Below, piece by piece: positions 8,602 through 18,090 of a DNA stretch of 64,000 nucleotides; the stretch's first letter is position 1, and each line of letters opens with the position of its first letter. Source of the DNA: Aeromonas taiwanensis (GTDB lineage Bacteria; Pseudomonadota; Gammaproteobacteria; Enterobacterales; Aeromonadaceae); assembly GCF_000820165.1 (NCBI RefSeq), contig NZ_CDDD01000030.1:22417-86416 (forward strand). The letters are read 5' to 3'. Below the pieces are notes generated by a model. The model saw only the letters and a list, made by a program, of their open reading frames with translations. It searched no databases and had not been told where the DNA came from. The position numbers and the translations under genes were made by a program.

Positions 8602-9996
8602 TCACTTGTTGGCAAACAGCTCGCCGAGCCAGCGGTTTTCGAAGCGGCCGTGGGGGTCGAGCTCTCCCTTGAGGGCCAGGAAGTCGTGCCAGCGCGGCAG
8701 CAGGGCCGGGAAGTCGTAGAGATCCATCGCCAGGTGCTTGCCGAAGTGCGGGGTACCGCCAAGCGGTACCAGCAGCTGTTGCAGCTCGCGCATCTGCTCC
8801 ATGGAGCCGTTGACGAAGGTGCCGTCCGCCGCCAGATAGACCAGGAAACCAATCCAGCAGACCGACTTGCCATGGGCTGCGCTGAGCCAGGCCTCGGAGG
8901 GGCCGGTGCAACGCAGGATGAAGGGGTAGTGCAGCACGCCCGGGTTGGCCTCCTGCCAGGCCTGCAGGATCTCGAGGGCCTCCCCCATGCGCTCGAGGGG
9001 CACCGCCACCTCGCAGTTGATCTGGGGCGCCGGGATCCCCTTGCAGAGGATCTGGTAGACGTTGCCCACCAGATCCGAGGCGTCCTTGAAGCGGCGTACC
9101 GTCTCGAAGTGCTCCCCCGCCAGCGCCTCATCCTTGGTGTCTTTTGCCATCTTCTGCAGGGTGGCGTCGATAGTGGCGTTCATGCGGCCATCGATGTCCC
9201 CCTCCAGCTGCAGCGGCTCGCTGCCGGCGGCGCGGTAGCGGGCCACCTCCTCCTCGGAAGCGGGATCCACCAGCCAGATGTGGCTCTCCCCGGTCCAGGC
9301 AAACCACCAGCTCTTCACGAAGGCATGCTCGCGGTTGAGGCGCTCGTTATGCGCCAGCAGGAAGGGGTAGTCGGTGGTGAACTTGGTGCAGCGCATGATG
9401 CGGTTCGGCACGGTGCGCAGGGTGACGTCGAGCAGGATGCCGAGCATCCCCATCCCCATCACGAAGGCCCCGAAGCGCGGATCGGTGCGATCCACCCGGA
9501 TGATCTCCCCATCGGCCAGCATCACGGTCAGCGCCTCCACCGCGTCGCACAGGGCGGACTGGTGCAGCCCCTGACCATGGGTGCCGGTGCTGAGCGCCCC
9601 GCCCAGGGTCTGGATGCCGATGACGCCGGGGGACGCGGGCAGCATGCGATCCATGGCGACAAGATCCGCATAGACGGTGTCCAGCGGCGTGCCCGCCTGA
9701 TAGGTCACGGTGTCGGCGGTGTGTCCCAGGGGGCCACGCAGGTGGTGCAGGTCCACCAGCAGCGCCTGGCTGCCCTCGGCATAGACGCTGTGGATGGGCT
9801 CAAAGGAGAGGCCGGATCCGATGAGGCGCAGCTTGCGCGTCGGGTATTCGCGCAGCAGCTGTTGCAGCTCGTCGCGATGTTTCGGGCGCCACACCTGCTC
9901 CAGGGCGCCGAGGGGATTGGTTCTGGACCAGTTGAACAGCACCTCCCGACTGCCAATCGCCTTGATGCTGTGAAATGCCTGGAACTGAACCGTCAT
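8602..9996 (-). CDS. FAD-binding oxidoreductase of the aldonolactone oxidase type
   Basis: A 464-residue flavoprotein of the VAO family. The N-terminal FAD_binding_4 domain shows LIGSGLSFEP and the diphosphate-binding GALSTGTHGQG; the C-terminal ALO domain ends with the characteristic DPHGRFENRW. Related enzymes oxidise sugar lactones such as gulono- or arabinono-lactone. In many of them the first motif reads GGGHS, with the histidine carrying covalent FAD; here that position is leucine, so FAD is probably bound non-covalently (inference). The ATG at 9996 has GAGG 8 bases upstream; another ATG lies 12 bases earlier. It precedes the CobW-type GTPase on the same strand. Substrate unknown. Confidence 0.78.
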   Translation of the reverse strand: MTVQFQAFHSIKAIGSREVLFNWSRTNPLGALEQVWRPKHRDELQQLLREYPTRKLRLIGSGLSFEPIHSVYAEGSQALLVDLHHLRGPLGHTADTVTYQAGTPLDTVYADLVAMDRMLPASPGVIGIQTLGGALSTGTHGQGLHQSALCDAVEALTVMLADGEIIRVDRTDPRFGAFVMGMGMLGILLDVTLRTVPNRIMRCTKFTTDYPFLLAHNERLNREHAFVKSWWFAWTGESHIWLVDPASEEEVARYRAAGSEPLQLEGDIDGRMNATIDATLQKMAKDTKDEALAGEHFETVRRFKDASDLVGNVYQILCKGIPAPQINCEVAVPLERMGEALEILQAWQEANPGVLHYPFILRCTGPSEAWLSAAHGKSVCWIGFLVYLAADGTFVNGSMEQMRELQQLLVPLGGTPHFGKHLAMDLYDFPALLPRWHDFLALKGELDPHGRFENRWLGELFANK

Positions 9997-10119
9997 ACCG
10001 CGCCTCATCTCTATCTGACGTCAAAATGAGCGACGATTCTACCGAAAAGTGGCTGGCAAGGCATGAAAAACAAGCCCCTGCACTTCGCGGGTGGATAGTG
10101 GCGCCCCGGTATGACCTCT

Positions 10120-10737
10120 TCAGCGCGAGGACTGGGTCAGCGCCAGCAGTAGGCCGAATCCCACCAGCAGGGCGCCAAACACCCGGTCAATCCAGTGGCG
10201 CACCGCCAGGAGTCGGGCCCGAACCGAGTCGGTGGAGAAGAAGAGCGCCACCGCGCCAAACCAGAGGCCATGGGCCAGCACGATGAAGGCGCCGTAGCCG
10301 AGCTGGACCGCCAGCGGCGTCTGGGGCTGCACCACCTGCATGAAGAGGCTGACGATGAAGATGGTGGTCTTGGGGTTGAGCACATTGGTCAGGAAACCGG
10401 TGCGCAGCGCCCCCAGGCTGGAGAGGGTTGGCTGGTCGACATCCCGCTCATCGCTCGCCGGCTTGGCGCGCAGCATCCTGATGCCGAGGAAGAGGAGGTA
10501 GGCCGCCCCCGCCAGCTTGATGAAGTTGAACAGCCAGAGCGACTGCTGGATCAGCAGGCCCACCCCGAGCAGGGTGTAGGTCACGTGGACGCAGACCCCG
10601 CCCGCGATCCCCAGCGCGGTCAGCACGCCGGTGCGGCGCGAGAGCAGCAGGCTGTTGCGCGACACCATGGCAAAATCGGGTCCGGGGCTGATGACGGCCA
10701 GGAGGGTAATGGCGACGACGGCGAGCAGTTCGGTCAT
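10120..10737 (-). CDS. LysE/RhtB-family amino-acid exporter
   Basis: A 205-residue inner-membrane protein with six hydrophobic helices and the family hallmark ISPGPDFAMVSRNSL near residues 16-30, plus LNPKTTIF near 120. LysE/RhtB proteins export amino acids such as lysine, threonine or homoserine lactone using the proton gradient. The start has CAGGA 8 bases upstream. It is divergent from a LysR regulator 76 bases away, the classic arrangement in which the regulator controls the exporter. The transported amino acid cannot be told from sequence. Confidence 0.88.
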   Translation of the reverse strand: MTELLAVVAITLLAVISPGPDFAMVSRNSLLLSRRTGVLTALGIAGGVCVHVTYTLLGVGLLIQQSLWLFNFIKLAGAAYLLFLGIRMLRAKPASDERDVDQPTLSSLGALRTGFLTNVLNPKTTIFIVSLFMQVVQPQTPLAVQLGYGAFIVLAHGLWFGAVALFFSTDSVRARLLAVRHWIDRVFGALLVGFGLLLALTQSSR

Positions 10738-10813
10738 GAAAATAGTCCTGATAAGATGGGATATCGGCTATTTTATTTGGCAATAAAACCAATAACGAAC
10801 GATAACTTCTGAC
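10738..10813. promoter_or_regulatory. Divergent promoter region between LysE exporter and LysR regulator
   Basis: This 76-base AT-rich gap separates two divergent genes and must carry both promoters. The segment around 10770-10795 (ATTTTATTTGGCAATAAAACC) has short inverted matches and could hold the LysR-type T-N11-A site, but I cannot define an operator with confidence. Confidence 0.4.
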
Positions 10814-11725
10814 ATGAACGGTGAGAATAATTCACAGAAAAGTCTGTCGCTTCCCTCCCTGACCGCCCTGCGCTGCTTCGAGGTGGCCGCCCGCACCGAA
10901 CACTTTGGTCGCGCCGCCGATGAGCTGCACCTCACCCACGGCGCCATCAGCCGGGCGGTGCGCCTGCTGGAGGAGGATCTCGGCGTGCAGCTGTTCGAGC
11001 GACGCCAGCGCCGGGTCTTCCTGACCGAGGCGGGCAGCCGGCTCCATGAGGCGGTCAGGGAGGGGCTGGGCCAGATCCGGCAGACGGCGCAGGCCCTGCG
11101 CCAGCAGAGCCGCCCCCAATCGCTGGTACTCTCCTGCGAGCCCACCCTGCTGATGCGCTGGCTGATCCCGCGCTGGCCTGCATTTCAGGCTGCACACCCG
11201 GAGCTGGAGGTGCATCTGATGGCGGGCGGTGGCGCCCTCAGCTTTGACAGCGGCATTGATCTCGCCATCCGGCGCAACGACTTCCACTGGCCCGAAGATC
11301 TCCACAGCCAGCCCCTGTTCGAGGAGCGAACCGGGCCTGTCTGCCAGCCGGACAAGGTGGCACAGTTCTTCGAGCGCAAGGGGGATCAGTGGGCCCTGCG
11401 GGCGACGGCCCCGCGCCTGCACACCCGGACCCGTCCCGGCGCCTGGCAGGAGTGGCTGCGCAGAGCCGCCCCCATGCAGGCAGACGAGGGGCCGGGGCAG
11501 ACGTTCGAGCACTTCTACTTCAGCCTGCAGGCGGCGGTGGCCGGCCTTGGCGTCGCCATCGGCCCTTACCGGCAGGTGTGTGACGACATAGAAGCCGGCC
11601 TGCTGGTGGCGCCGCTCGGCTTCATTGCGGACGGCACCGGCTATCACCTGCTCGCTCCCACCCGGCCCGAGCCCGGCAGCCCCCACGAGACCCTGGTGAA
11701 CTGGCTGAACGGCCTGGAGCCCTGA
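10814..11725 (+). CDS. LysR-family transcriptional regulator, GcvA-like
   Basis: A 303-residue LysR-type regulator. The winged helix-turn-helix occupies residues 13-72, with LTALRCFEVAARTEHFGRAA and AISRAVRLLEEDLG typical of the GcvA/AmpR branch; the effector domain begins near 97 (LVLSCEPTLLMRWLIPR). It is divergent from the LysE exporter, so it most likely activates that gene in response to an amino acid (inference from the layout). The start codon has only a weak ribosome site; no better start is seen. Convergent with the first EAL gene with only 8 bases between them. Confidence 0.87.
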   Translation: MNGENNSQKSLSLPSLTALRCFEVAARTEHFGRAADELHLTHGAISRAVRLLEEDLGVQLFERRQRRVFLTEAGSRLHEAVREGLGQIRQTAQALRQQSRPQSLVLSCEPTLLMRWLIPRWPAFQAAHPELEVHLMAGGGALSFDSGIDLAIRRNDFHWPEDLHSQPLFEERTGPVCQPDKVAQFFERKGDQWALRATAPRLHTRTRPGAWQEWLRRAAPMQADEGPGQTFEHFYFSLQAAVAGLGVAIGPYRQVCDDIEAGLLVAPLGFIADGTGYHLLAPTRPEPGSPHETLVNWLNGLEP

Positions 11726-11733
11726 GCCCTGCC

Positions 11734-13296
11734 CTAGGCTGCGCTGCCGGCAGGTGCCTCCCCAAGGGCCAGCACGCGGCAGAACTCCCGCAGGGGCATG
11801 GGGTGGGCAAACAGGTATCCCTGCTGATAGTGGACACCCTTGGCCCTGAGGTAGGCGGCCTGCTGCTCCGTCTCGACCCCTTCGGCCACCAGGGAGAGCC
11901 CCAGCCGCCTGCCGAGATCGATGACGTTGTCGACGATGTGTTCCGAGAGGGACTCGGTGCCGATGCGGCGAATGAAGGACTGGTCGATCTTGAGGTAGTC
12001 CACGTGGAATTGCTGCAGATAGACCAGGCTGGAGTGGCCCGTGCCGAAGTCGTCCAGGGCCAGTTGTACCCCCATCTCGTCCAGCGCCTTGAACAGTGCC
12101 AGGGTGTGGGGATCCGCCGCCAGCAATTCCCGCTCGGTCAGCTCCAGCACCAGAATGATGCGGCCAGGCTCGAAGCGATCGAGAAAGCGTCGGCACTCCC
12201 CGATCAAGATATCGTCGCGGCAATGGGCGGCACTGATGTTGAAGCTGATGTGACACCCGCGGGGCAGTGCAGCCTGCTCGTCTGCCAGCTGCCGGCCCAC
12301 CTCCTCCATGAGGAGAGTGGTCATGGGAACGATCAGGCCGCAGGCCTCTGCCTGGGGGATGAACAGGTCCGGTCGCACCAACCCCATGTCAGGGTGCTGC
12401 CAGCGCATCAGCACTTCGGCTCCCACGATGCGTCCACTGCCACTCTCCACCAGGGGTTGCAGATAGGGAACGAACTCCCTCCCCCGCAGGGCCCGTGCCA
12501 GCTCGTTCGTCGGCGAGCGGGGCCGCCCCAGCAGCCACCAGATGAGCAGGGCGAAACCGGCGCTGAACCCGGCCAGCAGCAACAACCCGAAGCGGTGCGT
12601 CTGCAGCAGACCCTGCCAGTTCGAGGGGCTTCGATACCCCACATAGATGGAGAAGGGGTACACCGTCGAACTCATCATGACGCCGCCATGGGGAAGCGCC
12701 TCGGGGGACCGCATGAATAGATGGCCCCGCTGGTCCAGCCAGCGTTCACCGACCTTGAGCCTGATCTCGAGGGAGGGATCCTTGAGATTCAACATGAAGC
12801 TGAGATAGTCCCCGTCGATGACGCTGAGGGCGGCACGGCGCCCCTTGGCGGCACGCACCACCAGGAAGGGGTGATCCTGTCGTATGGGGCTGACGTTGCC
12901 GAGTTGCAGCATCCCCTTGACGAAGTGTTCCACCGAATAGGCCATCCGGTATGGGCCGAAGAAGGAGGTGCAATAGATGCTGCCATGGCGGGCCAGATTC
13001 ACCGAACGCACGAAGGGCACCTCGGCCACCTGCTGTCGCAAGGCCGGCAGCACGGGGGCACACGACTGATCCAGCAGGGGCAATGCCCTGCGATTGGCCT
13101 CGTCGGCGTGGCCGAGCATGGTCTCCAGCAGGGTCACGGTATGGGTCGCGGCCCCCTCCGACTCCAGCTGCAGATTGCGCAGGTAATGGCTGTGGAGCCC
13201 CCAGGTGCCGAGCAGCATGGGCACGGAGAACACCAGCAGGGCGAGGAGCAGACGCAGCCAGGGATGAGCCGTATCGAGCCGCAGTGAATAAGGCAT
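11734..13296 (-). CDS. CSS-motif EAL-domain c-di-GMP phosphodiesterase (copy 1)
   Basis: A 520-residue membrane phosphodiesterase. TM1 spans about 14-31, a periplasmic CSS domain follows with Cys79 and Cys109 (the motif reads C-T-S here), TM2 spans about 237-256, and the cytoplasmic EAL domain begins near 275. The catalytic signature is EVL at 294-296; downstream NISAAH, ELTERE, DDFGTG, LKIDQSFI, AEGVET and QGYLF are all present, so it should hydrolyse c-di-GMP. In E. coli PdeC-type proteins the periplasmic cysteines form a DsbA/B-dependent disulfide that holds the enzyme less active. It lies downstream of a paralogue on the same strand, 152 bases away. Confidence 0.9.
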   Translation of the reverse strand: MPYSLRLDTAHPWLRLLLALLVFSVPMLLGTWGLHSHYLRNLQLESEGAATHTVTLLETMLGHADEANRRALPLLDQSCAPVLPALRQQVAEVPFVRSVNLARHGSIYCTSFFGPYRMAYSVEHFVKGMLQLGNVSPIRQDHPFLVVRAAKGRRAALSVIDGDYLSFMLNLKDPSLEIRLKVGERWLDQRGHLFMRSPEALPHGGVMMSSTVYPFSIYVGYRSPSNWQGLLQTHRFGLLLLAGFSAGFALLIWWLLGRPRSPTNELARALRGREFVPYLQPLVESGSGRIVGAEVLMRWQHPDMGLVRPDLFIPQAEACGLIVPMTTLLMEEVGRQLADEQAALPRGCHISFNISAAHCRDDILIGECRRFLDRFEPGRIILVLELTERELLAADPHTLALFKALDEMGVQLALDDFGTGHSSLVYLQQFHVDYLKIDQSFIRRIGTESLSEHIVDNVIDLGRRLGLSLVAEGVETEQQAAYLRAKGVHYQQGYLFAHPMPLREFCRVLALGEAPAGSAA

Positions 13297-13448
13297 GGGG
13301 GATCCGCTAAAAATGGGACGGTCAGTCTAGCGACCCACGCTGAACCCAACCCTAACCGGATAAAAAACCGTCAACCCGGGTACAGGCCATCCGTCAACCC
13401 GGGCTTGGGATAAGGGGCTTCACCTTGGTTATCAGGCGGGACACCGGA

Positions 13449-15011
13449 CTATGCCACGGAGCGCCTGGGCGACAGCCCCTCGCAAAACCGGGGCAGCGGC
13501 ACCGGCTTGCCATAGAGATAGCCCTGCAGATAGTCGACCCCCTTGCCGCGCAGATAGTCGGCCTGTTCCCGGGTCTCGACCCCCTCCGCCACCAGGGCGA
13601 GGCCAAGGCGGCTCGCCAGATCGATCACGTTGTCGACGATGTGCCGGGAGAGGGATTCGGTGCCGATCCTGCGGATAAATGACTGATCTATCTTGAGATA
13701 ATCCACATGGAACTGCTGCAGGTAGCGCAGGCTGGAGTGGCCTGTGCCAAAGTCGTCGATGGCCAACCTGACCCCCATCTGATCCAGCTGCTGGAACAGG
13801 GAGATTGTCTGGTGATCCGCCACCAGCAACTCCCGTTCGGTCAGCTCGAGCACCATCACCACCTTGCCGGGTGCAAAGTGATGGAGAAATGTGCGGCATT
13901 CGCTGAGCAGGGAGAAGTCGTGGCAGTGGGCCGCACTGATGTTGAAGCTGATGTGAAAGCCATCCGGCAGCTCCGCCTGCACCCGCCCCAGCTGGTTCGC
14001 CACGCTTCTCATCATCTGGCTGGTCATGGGCACGATAAGGCCGGACTCCTCCGCCTGGGGAATGAAGAGATCGGGGCGGATCACCCCCTCGGTGGCATGG
14101 TGCCAGCGCATCAGCACCTCTCCTCCCACCATGCTGCCGTCATCGCTGGCGACCAGCGGTTGCAGGTAGGGAACGAACTCCCTGGCGCGCAGGGCCCGTT
14201 TCAGCTCGTCATTGGGGGAGCCCGGACGCCCCAGCACCCACCACACCAGCCAGGCGAGCAGCGAGGCAGTGATCACCAGTGACAACAGTGCCCACTCACG
14301 CGCCTCCCAGAGGGACTGCCAATAGTGCGCCATGCTGTAGCCGGCATAGATGGTGAAGGGATAGCGTTCCGAAGAGAGTTCGAGACTGATACTGCGCTCC
14401 AGCCTGGGAGCATGGTCCAGATAGCGGCCAGCCTCGTCGATGCTGGCCGAACCCACCTGTAGAAACAGGACGTTGGACTTGTCTCCCAGGGAGAGCATGA
14501 AACTGAGCAGGGAGCTGTCGACGGCGCTGAGGACGGCATCCCTCCCCTGTTCGGTGCGCACCACCAGCAGGGGGTGGTTCTGCCTAACCTTGTTGCCGCG
14601 CATCAGCAGCAACTTGCGGTCGAGATAGCGGGAGCCATCGTCGGCTTCACTGACGGCCCCGAACAACGAAGAGCAAGTGATCACCCCGTCACTGACCAGG
14701 TTGACCGAGCGCAGGAAGGGCTCCACCGCCACTTTTTTTCGCAAGATCAGTAAATTGCGTTCACAGGGGGCCGCAACAAACGGCAGCACTTCCAGGTTGA
14801 CCTGTTCCGCACGATCCAGCACTTCTTCCATCAAGGTAATGGCCTTGTGCGCCGCTGTTCTAGAATATTCTTGAAGATCATATAGATAATTGCTGTGAAT
14901 GTTCCAGCCACCGACCAGAAGAGGGAGAAAGAACGCCAGCAGAGAGCTGCCGATGCGCAACCTGGTACGAGAAGGATCCAACCGGAAAAGAAACATAAAA
15001 AACCACGCCAC
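13449..15011 (-). CDS. CSS-motif EAL-domain c-di-GMP phosphodiesterase (copy 2)
   Basis: A 520-residue paralogue of the preceding EAL protein, same length and domain order: TM1 at about 21-36, periplasmic cysteines Cys83 and Cys113 (motif CSS), a second helix near 240-257, then an EAL domain with EVL, NISAAH, ELTERE, DDFGTG and QGYLYGKP. The EAL halves are far more similar than the periplasmic parts, which suggests duplication followed by divergence of sensing. The assigned start is a GTG at 15011; an ATG at 14996 would remove five residues and is just as plausible. Both should lower c-di-GMP. Confidence 0.88.
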   Translation of the reverse strand: MAWFFMFLFRLDPSRTRLRIGSSLLAFFLPLLVGGWNIHSNYLYDLQEYSRTAAHKAITLMEEVLDRAEQVNLEVLPFVAAPCERNLLILRKKVAVEPFLRSVNLVSDGVITCSSLFGAVSEADDGSRYLDRKLLLMRGNKVRQNHPLLVVRTEQGRDAVLSAVDSSLLSFMLSLGDKSNVLFLQVGSASIDEAGRYLDHAPRLERSISLELSSERYPFTIYAGYSMAHYWQSLWEAREWALLSLVITASLLAWLVWWVLGRPGSPNDELKRALRAREFVPYLQPLVASDDGSMVGGEVLMRWHHATEGVIRPDLFIPQAEESGLIVPMTSQMMRSVANQLGRVQAELPDGFHISFNISAAHCHDFSLLSECRTFLHHFAPGKVVMVLELTERELLVADHQTISLFQQLDQMGVRLAIDDFGTGHSSLRYLQQFHVDYLKIDQSFIRRIGTESLSRHIVDNVIDLASRLGLALVAEGVETREQADYLRGKGVDYLQGYLYGKPVPLPRFCEGLSPRRSVA

Positions 15012-15201
15012 AAGCAGTCAGGCCCGCCCAGGCAGGCGCTGCACCAGACCCGGAGTCGGGTTACACCGGCAACGATGACTCATCGCTACCGCTCATAACC
15101 GAATAACATAACGTAAAGCGCTTATAAAACGAACTGTTCATACTGTGACCAGATCACACTTATGCCAGTCCCCCACAGCAAGAGACCCGTATAGAAACGA
15201 A

Positions 15202-15227
15202 TAATGCCGCGTCGGAACGCGGCATTA
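15202..15227 (-). terminator. Terminator after acnB
   Basis: An 11-bp perfect stem (15202-15212 with 15217-15227, loop CGGA) lies 37 bases beyond the acnB stop on the minus strand and is followed by TATTCGTTTCT. Confidence 0.8.
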
Positions 15228-15263
15228 GGGTTTGTTACCTGAACGGCCTCAGGTGGGATCCGG

Positions 15264-17861
15264 TTATACCGCCTGTTGCAGGATCACCGCATCGGCCTTC
15301 TTGGTGTAGGAGGCGATCTCGTTGAAGTTGAGGTAGCGGTAGGTATCTGCGGCGGTGGCGTCCAGCGCCTTGGCGTACTGCAGGTACTCGGCCACGGTCG
15401 GGATCTTGCCGATGATGGCAGCAACCGCAGCCAGTTCGGCAGAAGCCAGATAGACGTTGGCACCCTTGCCCAGACGGTTCGGGAAGTTGCGGGTGGAGGT
15501 GGAGACCACGGAGGCCCCTTCTGCCACGCGCGCCTGGTTGCCCATGCACAGGGAGCAGCCCGGGATCTCGATGCGTGCGCCAACCCGGCCGAAGATGCCG
15601 TAGTAGCCCTCTTCGGTCAGCTGATCCTTGTCCATCTTGGTCGGCGGCGCGATCCACATGCGGGTCGGCAGCTCGCCCTGGTACTTCTCGAGCAGTTTGC
15701 CGGCGGCACGGAAGTGGCCGATGTTGGTCATGCAGGAACCGATGAACACCTCGTCGATCTGATCGCCGGCTACCGTGCTCAACAGACGGGCGTCGTCCGG
15801 ATCGTTCGGCGCGCACAGGATCGGCTCCTTGATGGTGGCCAGATCGATCTCGATGATCTCGGCGTACTCGGCATCCTTGTCCGCTTCCATCAGTACCGGG
15901 TTCGCCAGCCACTCTTCCATCCCCTTGATGCGGCGGGTGATGGTGCGCACGTCGCCGTAGCCTTCGGAGAGCATCCACTTCAGCATGACGATGTTGGACT
16001 TCAGATACTCGATGATCGGCTCTTTATCCAGCTTGATGGTGCAACCGGCGGCAGAACGCTCGGCGCTGGCGTCTGCCAGCTCGAACGCCTGCTCCACCTT
16101 CAGGGTCGGCAGACCTTCGATCTCGAGGATGCGGCCGGAGAAGATGTTCTTCTTGCCCGCTTTCTCGACGGTCAGCAGCCCTTTCTGGATGGCGGCGTAG
16201 GGGATAGCATGGACCAGGTCACGCAAGGTGATGCCCGGCTGCAGCTCGCCCTTGAAGCGCACCAGCACGGATTCCGGCATGTCCAGCGGCATCACGCCGG
16301 TCGCGGCGGCGAAGGCCACGAGGCCAGAGCCCGCCGGGAAGGAGATGCCGATGGGGAAACGGGTGTGGGAGTCACCACCGGTACCCACGGTATCCGGCAG
16401 CAGCATGCGGTTCAGCCAGGAGTGGATGACACCGTCACCCGGACGCAGGGAGACACCGCCGCGGTTCATGATGAAGTCCGGCAGGGTGTGGTGGGTCTGC
16501 ACGTCGATGGGCTTGGGATAGGCCGCGGTGTGGCAGAAGGACTGCATGGTCAGATCGGCGGAGAAGCCGAGGCAGGCCAGATCTTTCAGTTCGTCGCGGG
16601 TCATCGGGCCCGTGGTGTCCTGGGAGCCGACCGTGGTCATCTTGGGTTCGCAATAGGTGCCCGGGCGGATGCCCTTCACGCCGCACGCCTTGCCCACCAT
16701 CTTCTGGGCCAGGGTGAAGCCCTTGCCGGTGTCGGCGACAGGCTGCGGACGACGGAACACGGTGGAGAACGGCAGACCCAGCGCTTCGCGGGCCTTGTCG
16801 GTCAGGCCACGGCCGATGATCAGCGGAATACGGCCACCGGCGCGCACTTCGTCGATCAGCACCTCGGTTTTCAGTTCGAACCGGGCCAGCACCTCGTCGG
16901 TGCCGTGGCGAGTGATCTTGCCCTCATAGGGGAAGATGTCGATCACATCGCCCATTTCCAGCTTGGAGACATCCACTTCGATAGGCAGGGCGCCGGCATC
17001 TTCCATGGTGTTGAAGAAGATGGGGGCGATCTTGCCGCCCAGACAGACGCCGCCGGCGCGCTTGTTCGGCACGAACGGAATGTCGTCGCCCATGAACCAG
17101 AGCACGGAGTTGGTGGCGGACTTGCGGGAGGAGCCGGTACCGACCACGTCACCGACGTAAGCCAGCGGGAAGCCCTGCTCTTTCAGCGCATCGATGGTCT
17201 TGATGGGGCCGATGACGCCGTCCTTGTCCGGAGTGATGCCGGGACGGGCGTTCTTCAGCATCGCCAGGGCGTGCAGCGGAATGTCGGGGCGGGACCAGGC
17301 GTCCGGTGCCGGCGACAGATCGTCGGTGTTGGTTTCGCCGGTCACCTTGAAGACGGTGACGGTGATCTTCTCGGCCAGGGCTGGGCGGGAGAGGAACCAC
17401 TCGGCGTCGGCCCAGGATTGCAGCACCTGCTTGGCATGGGCATTGCCCGCCTTGGCCTTCTCTTCCACGTCGTGGAAGGAGTCGAACATCAGCAGGGTGT
17501 GGGAGAGGCCCTTGGCAGCAAGAGGGGCCAGCTGGGCATCGTCCAGCAGATCGATCAGCGGCTGGATGTTGTAGCCACCCTGCATGGTACCGAGCAGCTC
17601 GACGGCTTGCGCGGCAGTCAGGATGGGGGAATGGGCCTCGCCCTTGGCGATGGCGGTCAGGAAGCCGGCTTTTACATAGGCCGCTTCATCAACACCCGGG
17701 GGAATGCGGGAGGACAACAGTTCTTTCAGAAAGTCCTGTTCGCCGGCGGGCGGATTCTTGATCAGCTCAACCAGGGCAGCGACCTGCTCTGCGTCCAGAG
17801 GTTTGGCGACCACGCCTTCGGCGGCACGTTCTGCGACGTGTTTACGGTATGTTTCAAGCAC
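15264..17861 (-). CDS. acnB: Aconitate hydratase B
   Basis: AcnB interconverts citrate and isocritate (isocitrate) in the TCA cycle and also acts on 2-methylisocitrate. The 865-residue length equals E. coli AcnB. It has the N-terminal HEAT-like domain 1, then the swivelling domain, then the catalytic part with the three [4Fe-4S] cysteines in GSCMTNIGH and CSLCMGNQ. The start is a GTG at 17861 with AGAGGA upstream; E. coli acnB also uses GTG. The gene is preceded by a 229-base leader with an AT-rich stretch near 17945-17975 that probably holds the promoter, and a GC-rich hairpin near 17920-17945 in the leader. Confidence 0.96.
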   Translation of the reverse strand: MLETYRKHVAERAAEGVVAKPLDAEQVAALVELIKNPPAGEQDFLKELLSSRIPPGVDEAAYVKAGFLTAIAKGEAHSPILTAAQAVELLGTMQGGYNIQPLIDLLDDAQLAPLAAKGLSHTLLMFDSFHDVEEKAKAGNAHAKQVLQSWADAEWFLSRPALAEKITVTVFKVTGETNTDDLSPAPDAWSRPDIPLHALAMLKNARPGITPDKDGVIGPIKTIDALKEQGFPLAYVGDVVGTGSSRKSATNSVLWFMGDDIPFVPNKRAGGVCLGGKIAPIFFNTMEDAGALPIEVDVSKLEMGDVIDIFPYEGKITRHGTDEVLARFELKTEVLIDEVRAGGRIPLIIGRGLTDKAREALGLPFSTVFRRPQPVADTGKGFTLAQKMVGKACGVKGIRPGTYCEPKMTTVGSQDTTGPMTRDELKDLACLGFSADLTMQSFCHTAAYPKPIDVQTHHTLPDFIMNRGGVSLRPGDGVIHSWLNRMLLPDTVGTGGDSHTRFPIGISFPAGSGLVAFAAATGVMPLDMPESVLVRFKGELQPGITLRDLVHAIPYAAIQKGLLTVEKAGKKNIFSGRILEIEGLPTLKVEQAFELADASAERSAAGCTIKLDKEPIIEYLKSNIVMLKWMLSEGYGDVRTITRRIKGMEEWLANPVLMEADKDAEYAEIIEIDLATIKEPILCAPNDPDDARLLSTVAGDQIDEVFIGSCMTNIGHFRAAGKLLEKYQGELPTRMWIAPPTKMDKDQLTEEGYYGIFGRVGARIEIPGCSLCMGNQARVAEGASVVSTSTRNFPNRLGKGANVYLASAELAAVAAIIGKIPTVAEYLQYAKALDATAADTYRYLNFNEIASYTKKADAVILQQAV

Positions 17862-18090
17862 GACTAATTCCTCTTTGGTCTTTTTTTGGGGGTTCGCCCA
17901 AGCTCGCGGCGATCGTCCTTGCGGGACACCCGTAGGGTGCCCCCCACTATATAAGTTTTAACGACTAATTAAAATCCAAAGCCTGTGCAGTTATTCATCA
18001 AACCAGCATAACCATATAAACCCATTAGGTTTTTTTAGAGTGGCAAGCCACCAACCCAAGGTGAGTTAACAAAAAGGCAGCATTTCTCCC

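Noticed and set aside
13368..13403. Direct repeat of CCGTCAACCCGGG between the two EAL genes
   Set aside because: Two 13-base copies 10 bases apart in a 152-base gap; no further copies or associated element, so likely chance or a minor duplication.
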